Assembly: GCA_965261105.1 (NCBI GenBank)
Contig: CBDHCM010000006.1
Span: 2,046,001 to 2,110,000 of the forward strand
Direction: 5' to 3'
DNA: 64,000 bases
Source of the DNA: Aldehydirespirator sp965261105
GTDB taxonomy: Bacteria > Actinomycetota > Acidimicrobiia > Acidimicrobiales > Aldehydirespiratoraceae
The position numbers and the translations under genes are program-made. Position 1 is the stretch's first letter. Every line of letters begins with the position of its first letter. Of the stretch, positions 34,786 to 43,845 are shown one piece after another. Below the pieces are notes generated by a model. The model was not told the origin of the DNA. It saw only the letters and a list, made by a program, of their open reading frames with translations, and searched no databases.

Positions 34786-36057
34786 GTGAGTTATGTGGAG
34801 CGCCATCTTGGGCCTCGAGTCCGCGAAGCGTTGGACACCTTCCGGGTGGTGGTGCTGCACGGCGCCCGTCAGAGCGGCAAGACCACCCTCGCCAAGCAGG
34901 TCGCTGCGGAGCGGGGCGGCACCTACACCACTCTCGACGACGAGCAGACTCGGCTGGCCGCACTGGAGGATCCTCTCACCTTCCTGCGCGAACAGCCGCA
35001 TCCGCTGGTCATAGACGAGATACAGCTCGGCGGAGACCGCCTGGTCCGCGCCGTCAAGATGGCCGTCGACGACGACCAGGCGACGGGCCGTTTCCTGTTG
35101 ACGGGGTCCACCGACTTCTTGGCGGTGCCCACAATCAGCGAGTCGTTGGCCGGACGGACCGCCATCCTGCGGCTCTGGCCGATGTCCGCTGCCGAGATGA
35201 ACGACACTGCAGGCTGCGGTCTCGCCGACTGGTTTGAGGGGCGGGTACCGGTGGGCGTGGCCTCGCAACTGACTCGCCCCAACTACCTGGAGATGGTCTG
35301 TGCGGGCGGGTACCCGGAGGCGGTGGGGTTGAACCCGCGGGCGCGGCGGATGTGGTTCGAGAGCTACGCGGAGACGGTGATGAGCCGCGACGTGGCCGCG
35401 CTCGCCGACGTGCGGCGCGCCGGCGCCCTACGCGCTGTGCTGCAGCTGGCTGCAGCGCGCACCGCCGGCGAGCTCAACGTCGCCGACTGGTGCCGCCGGC
35501 TGGCGATCGACCGCGGCACGCTGGAGGCCTACCTGGGCTGGCTGCGCATGGTCTTTCTGGTGCACGAATTGCCCGCCTGGACCCGCAACCTCACGGCCCG
35601 AGTGGTGAAGCGACCCAAGCTCCACCTTGCTGACACGGGCCTTGCCGCCGCGCTCATCAACGTCGATCCCGACGCTCTGCGACCTGCCACCGCGGTAGCT
35701 ACCGGGGCTTTGCTCGAGACCTTCGCCGCCAACGAGGCCGCACGCCAGCTCTCAGCCAGCGGCGAGCCGCTGCACTTGCACCATTACCGCGACAGCGCCG
35801 GCCACGAAATCGACCTCGTGATCGAGCGCGCCGACGGCGCCGTCGTCGCAGTGGAGGTCAAAGGCACCGCATCGCCCGGCACGGACCACCTCAAGCACCT
35901 CGCCTGGATGCGCGACCACCTCGACGCCGTGTCCCCAGACGCCTTCCGCGCCGGCGTACTGTTGCACACCGGACCCCGAAGCCTCAAAGTAGGAGACCGC
36001 CTCTACTCCGCGCCCCTCGACACACTCTGGCGCCCAACGGCGACCCGCCATAACTGA
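34786..36057 (+). CDS. DUF4143-family AAA ATPase with PD-(D/E)XK-like C-terminus (2)
   Basis: 423 residues from the GTG at 34786 (VSYVERHLGPRVREAL). An in-frame ATG at 34723 lies inside the promoter repeats and is rejected. Walker A HGARQSGKTT, Walker B HPLVIDEIQ, sensor FLLTGSTDFL. GYPEAVGL, KRPKLHLADTGLAAAL and the nuclease-like HEIDLVIER...VAVEVKGTAS are classical DUF4143 features. Diverged from the 26-27 kb paralogue but with the same architecture and promoter design. Confidence 0.92.
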   Translation: MSYVERHLGPRVREALDTFRVVVLHGARQSGKTTLAKQVAAERGGTYTTLDDEQTRLAALEDPLTFLREQPHPLVIDEIQLGGDRLVRAVKMAVDDDQATGRFLLTGSTDFLAVPTISESLAGRTAILRLWPMSAAEMNDTAGCGLADWFEGRVPVGVASQLTRPNYLEMVCAGGYPEAVGLNPRARRMWFESYAETVMSRDVAALADVRRAGALRAVLQLAAARTAGELNVADWCRRLAIDRGTLEAYLGWLRMVFLVHELPAWTRNLTARVVKRPKLHLADTGLAAALINVDPDALRPATAVATGALLETFAANEAARQLSASGEPLHLHHYRDSAGHEIDLVIERADGAVVAVEVKGTASPGTDHLKHLAWMRDHLDAVSPDAFRAGVLLHTGPRSLKVGDRLYSAPLDTLWRPTATRHN

Positions 36058-36061
36058 TCCA

Positions 36062-36094
36062 TGTCAAGTCCCGGTACCCGCGTCACAGGCTGGC
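36062..36094 (+). repeat. IS-end-like repeat, copy 1
   Basis: tgtcaagtcccggtacccg followed by cgtcacaggctggc. The same sequence occurs at 37467, flanking the ERCC4/EamA segment in direct orientation. Confidence 0.6.
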
Positions 36095-36099
36095 CTAGG

Positions 36100-36578
36100 T
36101 CAGGGGAGTTCGTGGCGCGGTGCCGGAAGTCGATCGGCGAACCCGTCGGCGCCGACGGTCCGGCCGTGCTCGGCCACGGCGGCGCCAAAGACCGGCAGGT
36201 CCACTCCTGGGCCGGGGAGCGGGTCTCGCAGAACACGATCGGCACGCTCGGATAGCGCACGGCGGCCTCGCCGAGGGTGTCGGCAATGACCGCTGGGCGG
36301 ACCCGGTCGAGTTTGTACAACTTCGAGTACCGGTCCTCCACGACGACCGCGGCCCGCCCCAGCGAGGCAAGGGCGGCCAGCAGATACCAGAGCTTCCCCC
36401 CGGTGATGGTGGCCACCAGGTCGGCGAGACTCCTGCGTTCGACCCCGGCGAGGATCCCGCCACCGTGCTCGACGGCGTAGTCACCGGCATGCAGGGCGCG
36501 CCGCACGGTGCTGGCCTGCTGGTGCGAGAAATTCCAGGCGTAACGCTCGTGGCTGTCGACAATGATCTCCACGCCCGA
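36100..36578 (-). pseudogene. ERCC4-type nuclease gene, 5'-truncated and frameshifted
   Basis: The minus frame from 36578 reads VEIIVDSHERYAWNFSHQQ, GILAGVERRSLADLVATITG and VVVEDRYSKLYKLDRVRP. This is an ERCC4-domain nuclease with the VERKS-like ERRS and DSHER (DxHER) motifs. After EWTCRS the frame is lost; VFGAAVAEHGRTVGADGFAD continues in another frame to a stop at 36100, so a one-base indel lies near 36190. The usual N-terminal region is missing beyond 36578. Confidence 0.75.
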
Positions 36579-36599
36579 GGCCCGAGCGGTCGGCAGTCG

Positions 36600-37433
36600 C
36601 TGGAGCCGGCGACGATCACCTGGGTCAGGGTCGCTCTCGGCTTCCTGGTCCTGACCGTCTTCCCCGCAGCCCGCAAGCCGGTGGAGCGGACCGACTACCC
36701 CCGCGTCGTGCTGCTGGGATTCATCTGGGTGGTGGTGCCGTTCCTTCTGTTCCCCATAGCCCAACAACACATCGACTCGGCCCTGGCCGGGATGTTGAAC
36801 GCCTCCGTGCCGATCCTCAGCGCAGCGGTCGCCGTCGTGTGGCTGCGGTCGCTTCCCCGCTTGCGCCAAGCTGCCGGCATAGCGCTCGGGCTCGCCGGGA
36901 CAGCCTGTATCGGCCTGCCCGCGGCCGTCGGCTCCTCCGCCGCCGCCTGGGGAGTGCTCCTCGTGGTGGCGGCCACCATCTTCTACGGGTTCGCCCTCAA
37001 CCTGGCCGTCCCCCTCCAGCAGCGCTACGGAGCACCCGCGGTGATGTGTAGAGCGCTCGGCGTGGCGGCCGTCGCCACCGCGCCATTCGGCCTGGCCGGG
37101 CTGGCCGACTCGCGATGGGACACCGGGCCGGTCCTGGCGGTCACAGTGCTGGGAGTGGTCGGCACCGGCGCCGCGTTCGTGATCATGGCCGCGCTGGTCG
37201 GCAGGGTAGGCGCAACCCGCGGCGGTGTGGCCATCTACTTCATCCCCATCGTCGCCATGGTGCTGGGCATCACCTTCCGCGCCGAAGTCGTCCACCCGCT
37301 GCAATGGACCGGGACCGCAGTCGTGCTGTTCGGCGCCTGGCTCACCAGCCGCCGCGAGCTCGAACTCACCCAAGACCCAACCCGGCACGAACCACCACCC
37401 GCCCCCGGCGAACAACACCCAGGCCCCCGCTGA
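36600..37433 (+). pseudogene. EamA-family transporter lacking its first helix
   Basis: From 36600 the frame reads LEPATITWVRVALGFLVL and continues through about nine hydrophobic segments in two EamA repeats (DSALAGMLNASVPILSAAVA is a typical motif). It ends in a proline-rich tail at 37433. Upstream the frame is antisense to the ERCC4 remnant and contains no initiating hydrophobic helix, so the 5' end is lost. Both this gene and the ERCC4 gene break at 36,579-36,599. Confidence 0.7.
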
Positions 37434-37440
37434 AGCGGAC

Positions 37441-37500
37441 TGTCAAGTCCCGGTGCCAAGTCGCGGTGTCAAGTCCCGGTACCCGTGTTACAGGTTGGCT
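37441..37500 (+). repeat. IS-end-like repeat, copies 2 and 3
   Basis: tgtcaagtcccggt at 37441, and tgtcaagtcccggtacccg followed by tgttacaggttggct at 37467-37500. They match the copy at 36062, so the 36.1-37.5 kb segment is bounded by direct repeats. No transposase remains between them. 37501-37694 holds nothing else I can identify. Confidence 0.6.
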
Positions 37501-37694
37501 CCGGTAGCTGTGTTACACCGGGACAGCACAGCAGGCCGTCACCGCCGACGCGACAGCAGCGGGACAGCCGTTCACGTCCTCAAGGATGCTGACCGGTGGT
37601 GAGACAGGGGCCACGGAGATCCGGTCGCCTGACACGCTGATGCCAACGCGCGCCGCTCGCGTCGGCCGACATGCGACGGACCACGGTTCCCTCC

Positions 37695-37988
37695 TCAGTG
37701 GAAGTGCTGGTCGAGATGGGTTACGAAGTCGTCGCGGAGTGGTCGAGGCGAGCCGAAGTTCCGCCAGCTGTCGGGACGGTCTGGATGGCGGTCTGCGTAG
37801 AAGGAGAGAATGTCGAGCATGTTCCACAGCTCGAAGTGAGGAACGAGATCGAGTCGAGCCTCGGGTATGCGGCGGGCGGCCTCGTTGAAGAACCGGTCTC
37901 GTTCTGGGTGATGGCGGAGATTGACGCTGAGCGCACCGACGGCGTGCGCGATCGAGGACAGACCGGCGATCGGGACGTTCAGAACCAC
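37695..37988 (-). CDS. Hypothetical protein, possibly a fragment
   Basis: 97 residues from a GTG. Codon composition looks genuine (PEARLDLVPHFELWNMLDIL, HPDRPDSWRNFG). No recognised domain. It lies head-to-head with the methyltransferase gene and may be the remaining C-terminus of a larger protein. Confidence 0.4.
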   Translation of the reverse strand: MVLNVPIAGLSSIAHAVGALSVNLRHHPERDRFFNEAARRIPEARLDLVPHFELWNMLDILSFYADRHPDRPDSWRNFGSPRPLRDDFVTHLDQHFH

Positions 37989-38079
37989 CAGCCACCTAGG
38001 GCGCCTGTCACATGGCGTCCTTAGGGTGCCCTTCCGTGAAGTGGCACTTGTGTAGTTTGAGCGACACGGGGGCGTACCG

Positions 38080-39783
38080 ATGACCCGGTACCGTCAGCCG
38101 AAGTTGATGGAGGCCGCCAAGGCGATGCCGAGTTGGACCGTCGATCCGCACGGAACGCACGGAGAGGTGTTCACCCGCCGCTGGGTGGTCGACTTGATTC
38201 TGGACCTCGCCGGCTACCGGGCAGCTGAGGATCTGGGGGCTTCGGTGATCGTGGAGCCTGCGTGCGGCGCCGGGGCCTTCCTGGGGCCGATCGTTGAGCG
38301 GTTGGCGGAGTCCTGTCGGAGGTATGGCCGGTCCCTCGCCGACATGGGACAGGCCATCAGGGCGCTCGATGTGCTTGACCGCAACGTCGGCGCCGCTCGC
38401 GAGTCCGTGGCGGCCCGGCTTGTCGAGCTCGGCCAGCCAGTTGATGTCGCGGAGAGTCTCAGTTCGCAGTGGGTGTCCCCGGGGGATTTCCTGCTCGGCG
38501 ACGGGTTCGACGGCTCCCCGCAAGCCGACTTCCTGGTCGGGAACCCGCCCTATGTGAGGCTCGAGGACGTTCCAGCCGAAGTGAGCGCTGCCTATCGATC
38601 CGAGTGCTCGACAATGCGGGGCAGGGCTGATATCTATGTCGGCTTCTTCGAGAAGGGCCTGTCGATGCTCGGCCCCGAGGGAAGGCTTGCGTTCATCTGC
38701 GCAGACCGCTGGATGCACAACCAGTACGGCGAGCAGCTTCGGGCTCTTGTCGCTTCCGAATACGCGGTGGACGCGGTCGTGGTGATGCACGACGTGGATG
38801 CATTCGAGGACACGGTGTCGGCCTATCCGGCGATCATCGTGTTGCGCAACGGGCGCCAGAGTCGCGCCCATGTCGTGGAGGCCATGGACGGCTTCGACGC
38901 GGCGGACGGTCGCACCGTCGCCCAATGGCTCGCCGATGAGCACAATGTCGTTCCTGACGATGGCTGCTTCAGCGCTGCGAGGCTCGATCGGTGGTTCGGT
39001 GGCAGCGGCCTCTGGCCGTCTGGATCGCCGCTCAGACTGGAGCTGCTAGCCGATCTGGAGGAGCGCTTCGACCCGCTTGAGGACTGGCGCACAGGCACCC
39101 GTGTCGGGATCGGGGTGGCGACCGGCTGTGACGACGTCTTCGTCGTCGAGGACGCACCGGACGTCGAGCGCTGTCGCCTGCTGCCAATGCTGGCCGCGCA
39201 GGACATCGCGTCGGGCACGCCGCGCTGGAACGGACGGTTCCTCGTGAACCCGTGGGAAGGCGGTCGCCTCGTCGATCTCGAGCAGTACCCCGGCCTTGCG
39301 ACGTACCTGCAGCGCCACGGCACCAGGATTCGAGCGCGGCATGTGGCCCGCAAACGGCCAGCTTCCTGGTACCGCACAATCGACCGAGTCGATCCCGGGC
39401 TGCAAGCGCGGCCGAAGCTGCTTCTCCCCGACCTCAAGGCGGCGGCTCACCCCGTGCTGGACACCGGCGGGTTCTATCCCCACCACAACCTGTACTACGT
39501 CGTTTCGGACAAGTGGGACCTAGAGGTGCTGGGTGGACTCCTGTTGTCGGACATCGCGAACCTGTTCGTCGGCGCCTACTGCGTGAAGATGCGCGGTGGC
39601 ACCTACCGGTTCCAAGCCCAATACCTCAGAAAAATCCGAGTACCCGCACCCGACGCCATCGACGCCGCTACCGCGTCCGCTCTCTCTCAGGCATTCAAGG
39701 ACAGAGACCGCGCCGCGGCCACCGACGCAGCCTCAGTGCTCTACGGAATCAGCAGGTCTGACCTTCTCGCGGGTGCGGCCTAG
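38080..39783 (+). CDS. Type II N6-adenine DNA methyltransferase (PaeR7I/XhoI-like system)
   Basis: 567 residues. VVDLILDLAGY, VEPACGAGAFL (AdoMet motif I), and the catalytic FLVGNPPYVRL (NPPY) are present, followed by a TaqI/Eco57I-type target-recognition half. Size and partner match M.PaeR7I-class enzymes (about 530 aa). It is convergent with the endonuclease gene, 27 bp apart. It should protect host DNA at the endonuclease's site. Confidence 0.93.
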   Translation: MTRYRQPKLMEAAKAMPSWTVDPHGTHGEVFTRRWVVDLILDLAGYRAAEDLGASVIVEPACGAGAFLGPIVERLAESCRRYGRSLADMGQAIRALDVLDRNVGAARESVAARLVELGQPVDVAESLSSQWVSPGDFLLGDGFDGSPQADFLVGNPPYVRLEDVPAEVSAAYRSECSTMRGRADIYVGFFEKGLSMLGPEGRLAFICADRWMHNQYGEQLRALVASEYAVDAVVVMHDVDAFEDTVSAYPAIIVLRNGRQSRAHVVEAMDGFDAADGRTVAQWLADEHNVVPDDGCFSAARLDRWFGGSGLWPSGSPLRLELLADLEERFDPLEDWRTGTRVGIGVATGCDDVFVVEDAPDVERCRLLPMLAAQDIASGTPRWNGRFLVNPWEGGRLVDLEQYPGLATYLQRHGTRIRARHVARKRPASWYRTIDRVDPGLQARPKLLLPDLKAAAHPVLDTGGFYPHHNLYYVVSDKWDLEVLGGLLLSDIANLFVGAYCVKMRGGTYRFQAQYLRKIRVPAPDAIDAATASALSQAFKDRDRAAATDAASVLYGISRSDLLAGAA

Positions 39784-39810
39784 CCCGCGAAATGCGCCCG
39801 GCCACCGCAG

Positions 39811-40557
39811 TTATCCGCGGCCCGACCAGTCGATGTCGGGGTTGGTCGTCATGAACTGAAGACACCGGCCATGGATCGCCGCTGCGAACGTCTGGAAGCT
39901 CACCGAATTCGACGGGAACCGTACCGTGGCGGAATCCTTGTCAGCGAGAACCACGCACGCTGCGTCCAGCAGCCGCTCGCGGACCATCCGCTCGAAGAAG
40001 ATCACATACCGGTCCGCGTAGCTGGCGCCGTCGAAGGCTGGATCGGGTTCCCACACCGTCCTGCGGGGCTTCACTGCAGTCGTGAAGGCCGCGTTGTCCT
40101 CCAACAGCATGAAGTAGCCGAGCCACGGCCGCTGCGGCCCGACAATCTCGCGCTCCACCGCCTTCCAGACGTCGACGGCTTGACCCAGGGCTTCGTCGGT
40201 GCGGTTGTTGTAGTTCTGGCCCGGGCTGCCGCCCACCATCGACTTCAACTCGATGATGCCCACCACCCGGTCAGCCACCATCACCACGACGTCCCAGCTC
40301 TTGTCGCGGCGGAAGTACCCGGCGATCGGACGCCGCTTGACGTCGATGAGCCCAGCCGGTATCCCCGCGGCCACGAACACGCTCACCACCAACTCCTGGA
40401 GAGCATGAAGATGGCGGCCTCCCGTCACTTCGGCACGAATACCGGTGTTGAACACTCCCCTGCTCTCTGACTCGTCCGCCTGCGAGCGCCGCACATCCCA
40501 GTAGTCGGCAACGGCAGCCCGGACCGAGTCGCTGTAGTCGGGAAGATGTGGGGGCAT
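39811..40557 (-). CDS. PaeR7I-family type II restriction endonuclease
   Basis: 248 residues from the ATG at 40557; PaeR7I and XhoI are about 246. Visible are the IAGYFRRDKSWDVVVMV segment with the active-site Asp, GIIELKSMVGGSPGQNYNNR giving the PD-(D/E)XK ExK and the family's NNR, and LLEDN and ERMVRERLLDAACV. Family members known to me cut CTCGAG; the same site is predicted here but needs testing. In-frame upstream starts to 40725 encode no recognisable sequence. Confidence 0.92.
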   Translation of the reverse strand: MPPHLPDYSDSVRAAVADYWDVRRSQADESESRGVFNTGIRAEVTGGRHLHALQELVVSVFVAAGIPAGLIDVKRRPIAGYFRRDKSWDVVVMVADRVVGIIELKSMVGGSPGQNYNNRTDEALGQAVDVWKAVEREIVGPQRPWLGYFMLLEDNAAFTTAVKPRRTVWEPDPAFDGASYADRYVIFFERMVRERLLDAACVVLADKDSATVRFPSNSVSFQTFAAAIHGRCLQFMTTNPDIDWSGRG

Positions 40558-40867
40558 ACGACTCCTTAGATCTGGGTCCAGTATCCCAGGGCCTCCCGTA
40601 GGGCAGGTGGACTCAGCGCTCTGCCGAAACGGGTGCACCCAAGCGAAGCAGCGATCGTCTGAACCGCCACGGCTTTCCCCGGAGGGTCCTGAGCAAGGAG
40701 GGCGGGAATATGCCGATGCCCACACAGAAGTCAGCGAGGCAACCGTCTGCCAGGCGGCCGTCGAGGAGAGGGCCCAGGCGGTGCGGCTCCGATGGCGTCC
40801 TGCTGCGTTGGGCAGAGATTAGGTCGCTTACTTGAACCGGAACAGGAGAGCATCGGCTGCACGGGCC

Positions 40868-41077
40868 ATTGAACCGAGCCTTGCTTGGGGCGCGCTGCGC
40901 ATTCTCAGCCAGCGTCTCGCGTGTCAACGGCTGCCCCTGCTTGCTGACGAAGTACCCGCGCAACGCTTCCTCGCCCGTTTCGTAGGCGCCGTCGGCTCTG
41001 AATGCCGCTACGAGGGTGTAGTCGGCATCCACGCGCGCTCGGGCTGCGTCGTAGTGGCCGTCGTTCGCGACGAGGTG
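40868..41077 (-). other. Remnant ORF next to island repeat
   Basis: A coding-like stretch (HLVANDGHYDAARARVDADY, TLVAAFRADGAYETGEEAL) runs on the minus strand without clear start or family. It is cut by the island repeat at about 41.1 kb. The rest of 40,558-41,368 holds only the repeat and iterons. Confidence 0.35.
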
Positions 41078-41100
41078 AGCGCCAGGAGCCAGCAGCAAAG

Positions 41101-41208
41101 GCCGTTTCAGCCGGTACCAACGAGTACCAAGAAAGTGCCTTCGACGTGGGGTTTTGCAAGATCGATGCCACAAGCCGTACCTGCCGATAACCCCCTGTAA
41201 CGGATCGT
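41101..41208 (+). repeat. Island repeat, copy B
   Basis: Begins gccgtttcagccggtaccaa, contains cgagtaccaa, a GTGGGGTTTTGCAAG middle and aagccgtacctgccgataac, and ends at the 12-bp iterons. It matches copies C and E but lacks the tRNA fragment, and its DnaA-box-like sequence is mutated. Confidence 0.8.
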
Positions 41209-41210
41209 TC

Positions 41211-41270
41211 GTTAGAAGATTCGTTAGAAGATTCGTTAGAAGATTCGTTAGAAGATTCGTTAGAAGTCTC
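41211..41270 (+). repeat. Five 12-bp iterons
   Basis: gttagaagattc is repeated four times perfectly, then gttagaagtctc. Two units follow copy C (47,520-47,543) and copy E (57,859-57,884). Confidence 0.9.
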
Positions 41271-41368
41271 GGACTGTGGATCGCACCGGGAGTCCGGCAC
41301 GGCCGATTGCGGCGGTTCAGGGGGGCTATCCTGGGTGTGGCTAGGCGCTACCGAGAGGATCAACGGCC

Positions 41369-41557
41369 ATGACAACTGTGCCTGTCGCCGACACCGGCCA
41401 CGATCCGCTCGAGGAGCCTGTGACACTCGCCGAGCTAGACGCGAGCGTCGGCACCGGGCCCGCAGTGCCCAAGCACGAGGTCGCCGTGCGCTACCACACC
41501 GACGAAGCGTTCCTGACGGCGATCCGACAGCGCCGCAACGGCCGAAGCACCGACTAG
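41369..41557 (+). CDS. Small 62-residue protein, antitoxin-like composition
   Basis: The ATG at 41369 follows CGAGAGGATC at Shine-Dalgarno distance. The acidic N-terminal half ends in a basic KHEVAVRYHTDEAFLTAIRQ helix. No family recognised; the size and charge would suit an antitoxin, but no toxin gene is adjacent. Confidence 0.45.
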   Translation: MTTVPVADTGHDPLEEPVTLAELDASVGTGPAVPKHEVAVRYHTDEAFLTAIRQRRNGRSTD

Positions 41558-41701
41558 CGCCCAAGCCGACGGTGCCAACACATGATGAGACTGGGGCATT
41601 CCCTAACACAACATCTCACTCACCGCCGGTAGCCGGAACGGCGCACCCCCATAGGACTCGCTGCGTCGCGGCACGAGCTCCGACCAGATCGCCCCCCGAT
41701 C

Positions 41702-42151
41702 CTACCCACCCAGTCCATGCCGGGACCGAGAACACTGCTGACACCGCCGCGGTCCCGGCGTCGGCAAAGGAACACCCGAAACACCTTGGGCCCGCTCGCG
41801 CGCAACACCCATCGATCTTCGGGCCCCGACGCCGACGAAAGCGCCCATCACGGCGACCAACTCTTCGCAGAGGCCGTCGATCTCCTCATCGGTCAGCGAT
41901 CCCGGGCGCCTCGTTCCCCCATCGGTCAGGGATCCCGGGCGCCTCGTTCCCCCGTCGGTCAGGGATCCCGGGCGCCTCGTTCCCCCGTCGGTCAGGGATC
42001 CCGGGCGCATCGTTCCCCCGTCGGTCAGGGATCCCGGGCGCCTCGTCCCCCCGTCGGTCAGGGATCCCGGGCGCATCGTTCCCCCATCGGGCAGCAGAGC
42101 GACCCGTTGGCCGACCAGGGGCCCGCTGCTCGTGGTCCAGCCCGTCGTCAC
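41702..42151 (-). CDS. Possible repeat protein spanning the 33-bp minisatellite
   Basis: The minus frame encodes 149 residues. A short lead is followed by six copies of the 11-residue unit GGTRRPGSLTD, then a helical-looking EEIDGLCEELVAVMGAF. The acidic-helix exit is the most protein-like of the frames, but all frames through the repeat are open because the period is a multiple of three. Translation is therefore uncertain. Confidence 0.35.
   Translation of the reverse strand: MTTGWTTSSGPLVGQRVALLPDGGTMRPGSLTDGGTRRPGSLTDGGTMRPGSLTDGGTRRPGSLTDGGTRRPGSLTDGGTRRPGSLTDEEIDGLCEELVAVMGAFVGVGARRSMGVARERAQGVSGVPLPTPGPRRCQQCSRSRHGLGG
41888..42085. repeat. 33-bp minisatellite, six units
   Basis: Units beginning RTCGGTCAGGGATCCCGGG start at 41888, 41921, 41954, 41987, 42020 and 42053, with one to three changes each. 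A broken seventh unit begins at 42086. The central GGGATCCCGGG is itself palindromic. Confidence 0.92.
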
Positions 42152-42270
42152 CGTCGTAGCCGTTCAACAGCACCTGCTCCAACGGCGGGTCTCAAGCCGC
42201 CCATTCCGCTGGCAGATACTGTTGGCCAACCGACGCCACACGGGCTGGTCGGTTAGCTACAGGGGGGTTC

Positions 42271-43845
42271 ATGATGAGGGTCGAAGCTGGTGTCCTGGTG
42301 AGGCACGCTGCGGAGCGGTTCGGCGGCCGGACCGCACTCTCGTGGCCTGGCGGCGAGCAGTCCTTCGGAGAAGTCAGCGAGGCTGGCAACCGTGTGGGAT
42401 CGGGATTGCTGTCTCTGGGTCTTGACCGGGGGGACCGAGTTGGCGTGCTGGCCTACAACACGCCCGAGGTGATGCAAACCTGGTTCGGGTTCGAGAAGCA
42501 CAACTTGGTGCGGGTGGTCCTGCACAGCCACTTCGACATGGATGCCCACGCCTGGTCGCTCAACCAGGTTGAGGCAAGGGCCCTCCTGTTCGACACCCGC
42601 TTCGCCGATCAAGTGGAGCAGGCTCGGAGCCACTTGAAGACCACCCAGGTCTTCGTGGCCATCGGGCCGAACCCGCCGGATTGGGCGGTGGCCTACGGCG
42701 ACGTCATCGACGAGGGATCGGCAGAGGAGCCGCTGCTTGACGTCGACGAGGATCAGCCCTGCTTCCTCCAGCTGACGTCGGGCACGACCGGTCAACCGAA
42801 GGCATGGGTCAAGACGTACCGGTCATGGCAGGCCGTGATCAACCACAATCTCCACCATCTGGACACCCACGGTGCCGGCGTGCCGCCGGTCGGACCTGAC
42901 GATGTGAACGTCCATTTCCACCCGCTGCAGTGGGCGTCGGGTTTCCAGACGTTGTATCCCTACTTCGTTCGGGGCGCGCGATCGGTGCTGGTCGATGACG
43001 AGCAGTTCGATCCTGAAGCACTGCTCGACACCTTCGCCGCCGACGGGGCCACGGGCACGTTCATGCCGGGCCCGCTGCTCACCCCGGTCCTGGATGCGGT
43101 GGAGGCCCGAGAGGCGTACCAGCACTCGTTGACGCGGATGGTGGTCTTCTTCGGCACACGGGAGCTGCTGGAGCGCACCACCGCGCTGCTGGGTCCGATC
43201 TGGTCCCACGGCTTCGGGTCGACCGAGCAGGGAGCCGTGACCACGCGGCTGCTTCCGGAGGACGTCGAGGGCCATCCGGAGCGGTTGGACAGCGTCGGCC
43301 GGCCCGGCTCGCCGTTCCTTGAGGTGGCCATCATGAGCGATGACGGCCAGCGCCTCCCAGCAGGCGAGGTCGGCGAGATCGCCAAACGGAGCGCGATGTC
43401 GATGGGCGACTACTGGGGGCTGCCGGACAAGACACGCGAGGCGTACTTCCCCGGCGACTGGTTCCGACCATTCGATGTGGGTTACCTCGACCAGGACGGC
43501 TTCTTGTACTACTCCGATCGCGCCGGCGATCGCATCACGTCGCGACATGGAGTCGTGTACCCGCATCTCATCGAGGCGGCGATCATGCGGCACCGTTCGG
43601 TCGCCAACTGTGGGGTCGTCGGGGTTGGCGGGGAAGGCGAGCAGGAGATCGTGGCCGCTGTGCTATTGAAGGCCGGAGTCGAGGGCTCGGCGGACCTGAA
43701 CGCCGAGATTGCCGCCGAGGCGAGTCAAGGCACCGCCGATCATGAGCGGCCACAGCGCATCGTGTTCGTTGATGATCTGCCGACCGTCCTGGGTGGTGCC
43801 AAAGTGCAGCGAGCGGCCTTGAAGGACCAGTTGACCGGTTCATGA
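42271..43845 (+). CDS. Class I adenylate-forming enzyme (AMP-dependent synthetase)
   Basis: 524 residues. P-loop LTSGTTGQPKAWVK, A5-type HGFGSTEQGA, A7-type DVGYLDQDGFLYYSDRAGD and the C-terminal GGAKVQRAALKD, whose Lys fits the A10 catalytic lysine. It would activate a carboxylic acid as acyl-AMP for CoA or amine transfer; substrate unknown. The stop overlaps the start of a second, degenerate family member by ATGA. Confidence 0.9.
   Translation: MMRVEAGVLVRHAAERFGGRTALSWPGGEQSFGEVSEAGNRVGSGLLSLGLDRGDRVGVLAYNTPEVMQTWFGFEKHNLVRVVLHSHFDMDAHAWSLNQVEARALLFDTRFADQVEQARSHLKTTQVFVAIGPNPPDWAVAYGDVIDEGSAEEPLLDVDEDQPCFLQLTSGTTGQPKAWVKTYRSWQAVINHNLHHLDTHGAGVPPVGPDDVNVHFHPLQWASGFQTLYPYFVRGARSVLVDDEQFDPEALLDTFAADGATGTFMPGPLLTPVLDAVEAREAYQHSLTRMVVFFGTRELLERTTALLGPIWSHGFGSTEQGAVTTRLLPEDVEGHPERLDSVGRPGSPFLEVAIMSDDGQRLPAGEVGEIAKRSAMSMGDYWGLPDKTREAYFPGDWFRPFDVGYLDQDGFLYYSDRAGDRITSRHGVVYPHLIEAAIMRHRSVANCGVVGVGGEGEQEIVAAVLLKAGVEGSADLNAEIAAEASQGTADHERPQRIVFVDDLPTVLGGAKVQRAALKDQLTGS

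Noticed and set aside
41211..42085. CRISPR array
   Set aside because: The 12-bp and 33-bp repeats are direct tandems without unique spacers, and no cas genes are present; the RecB/Cas4-like gene alone is not evidence.
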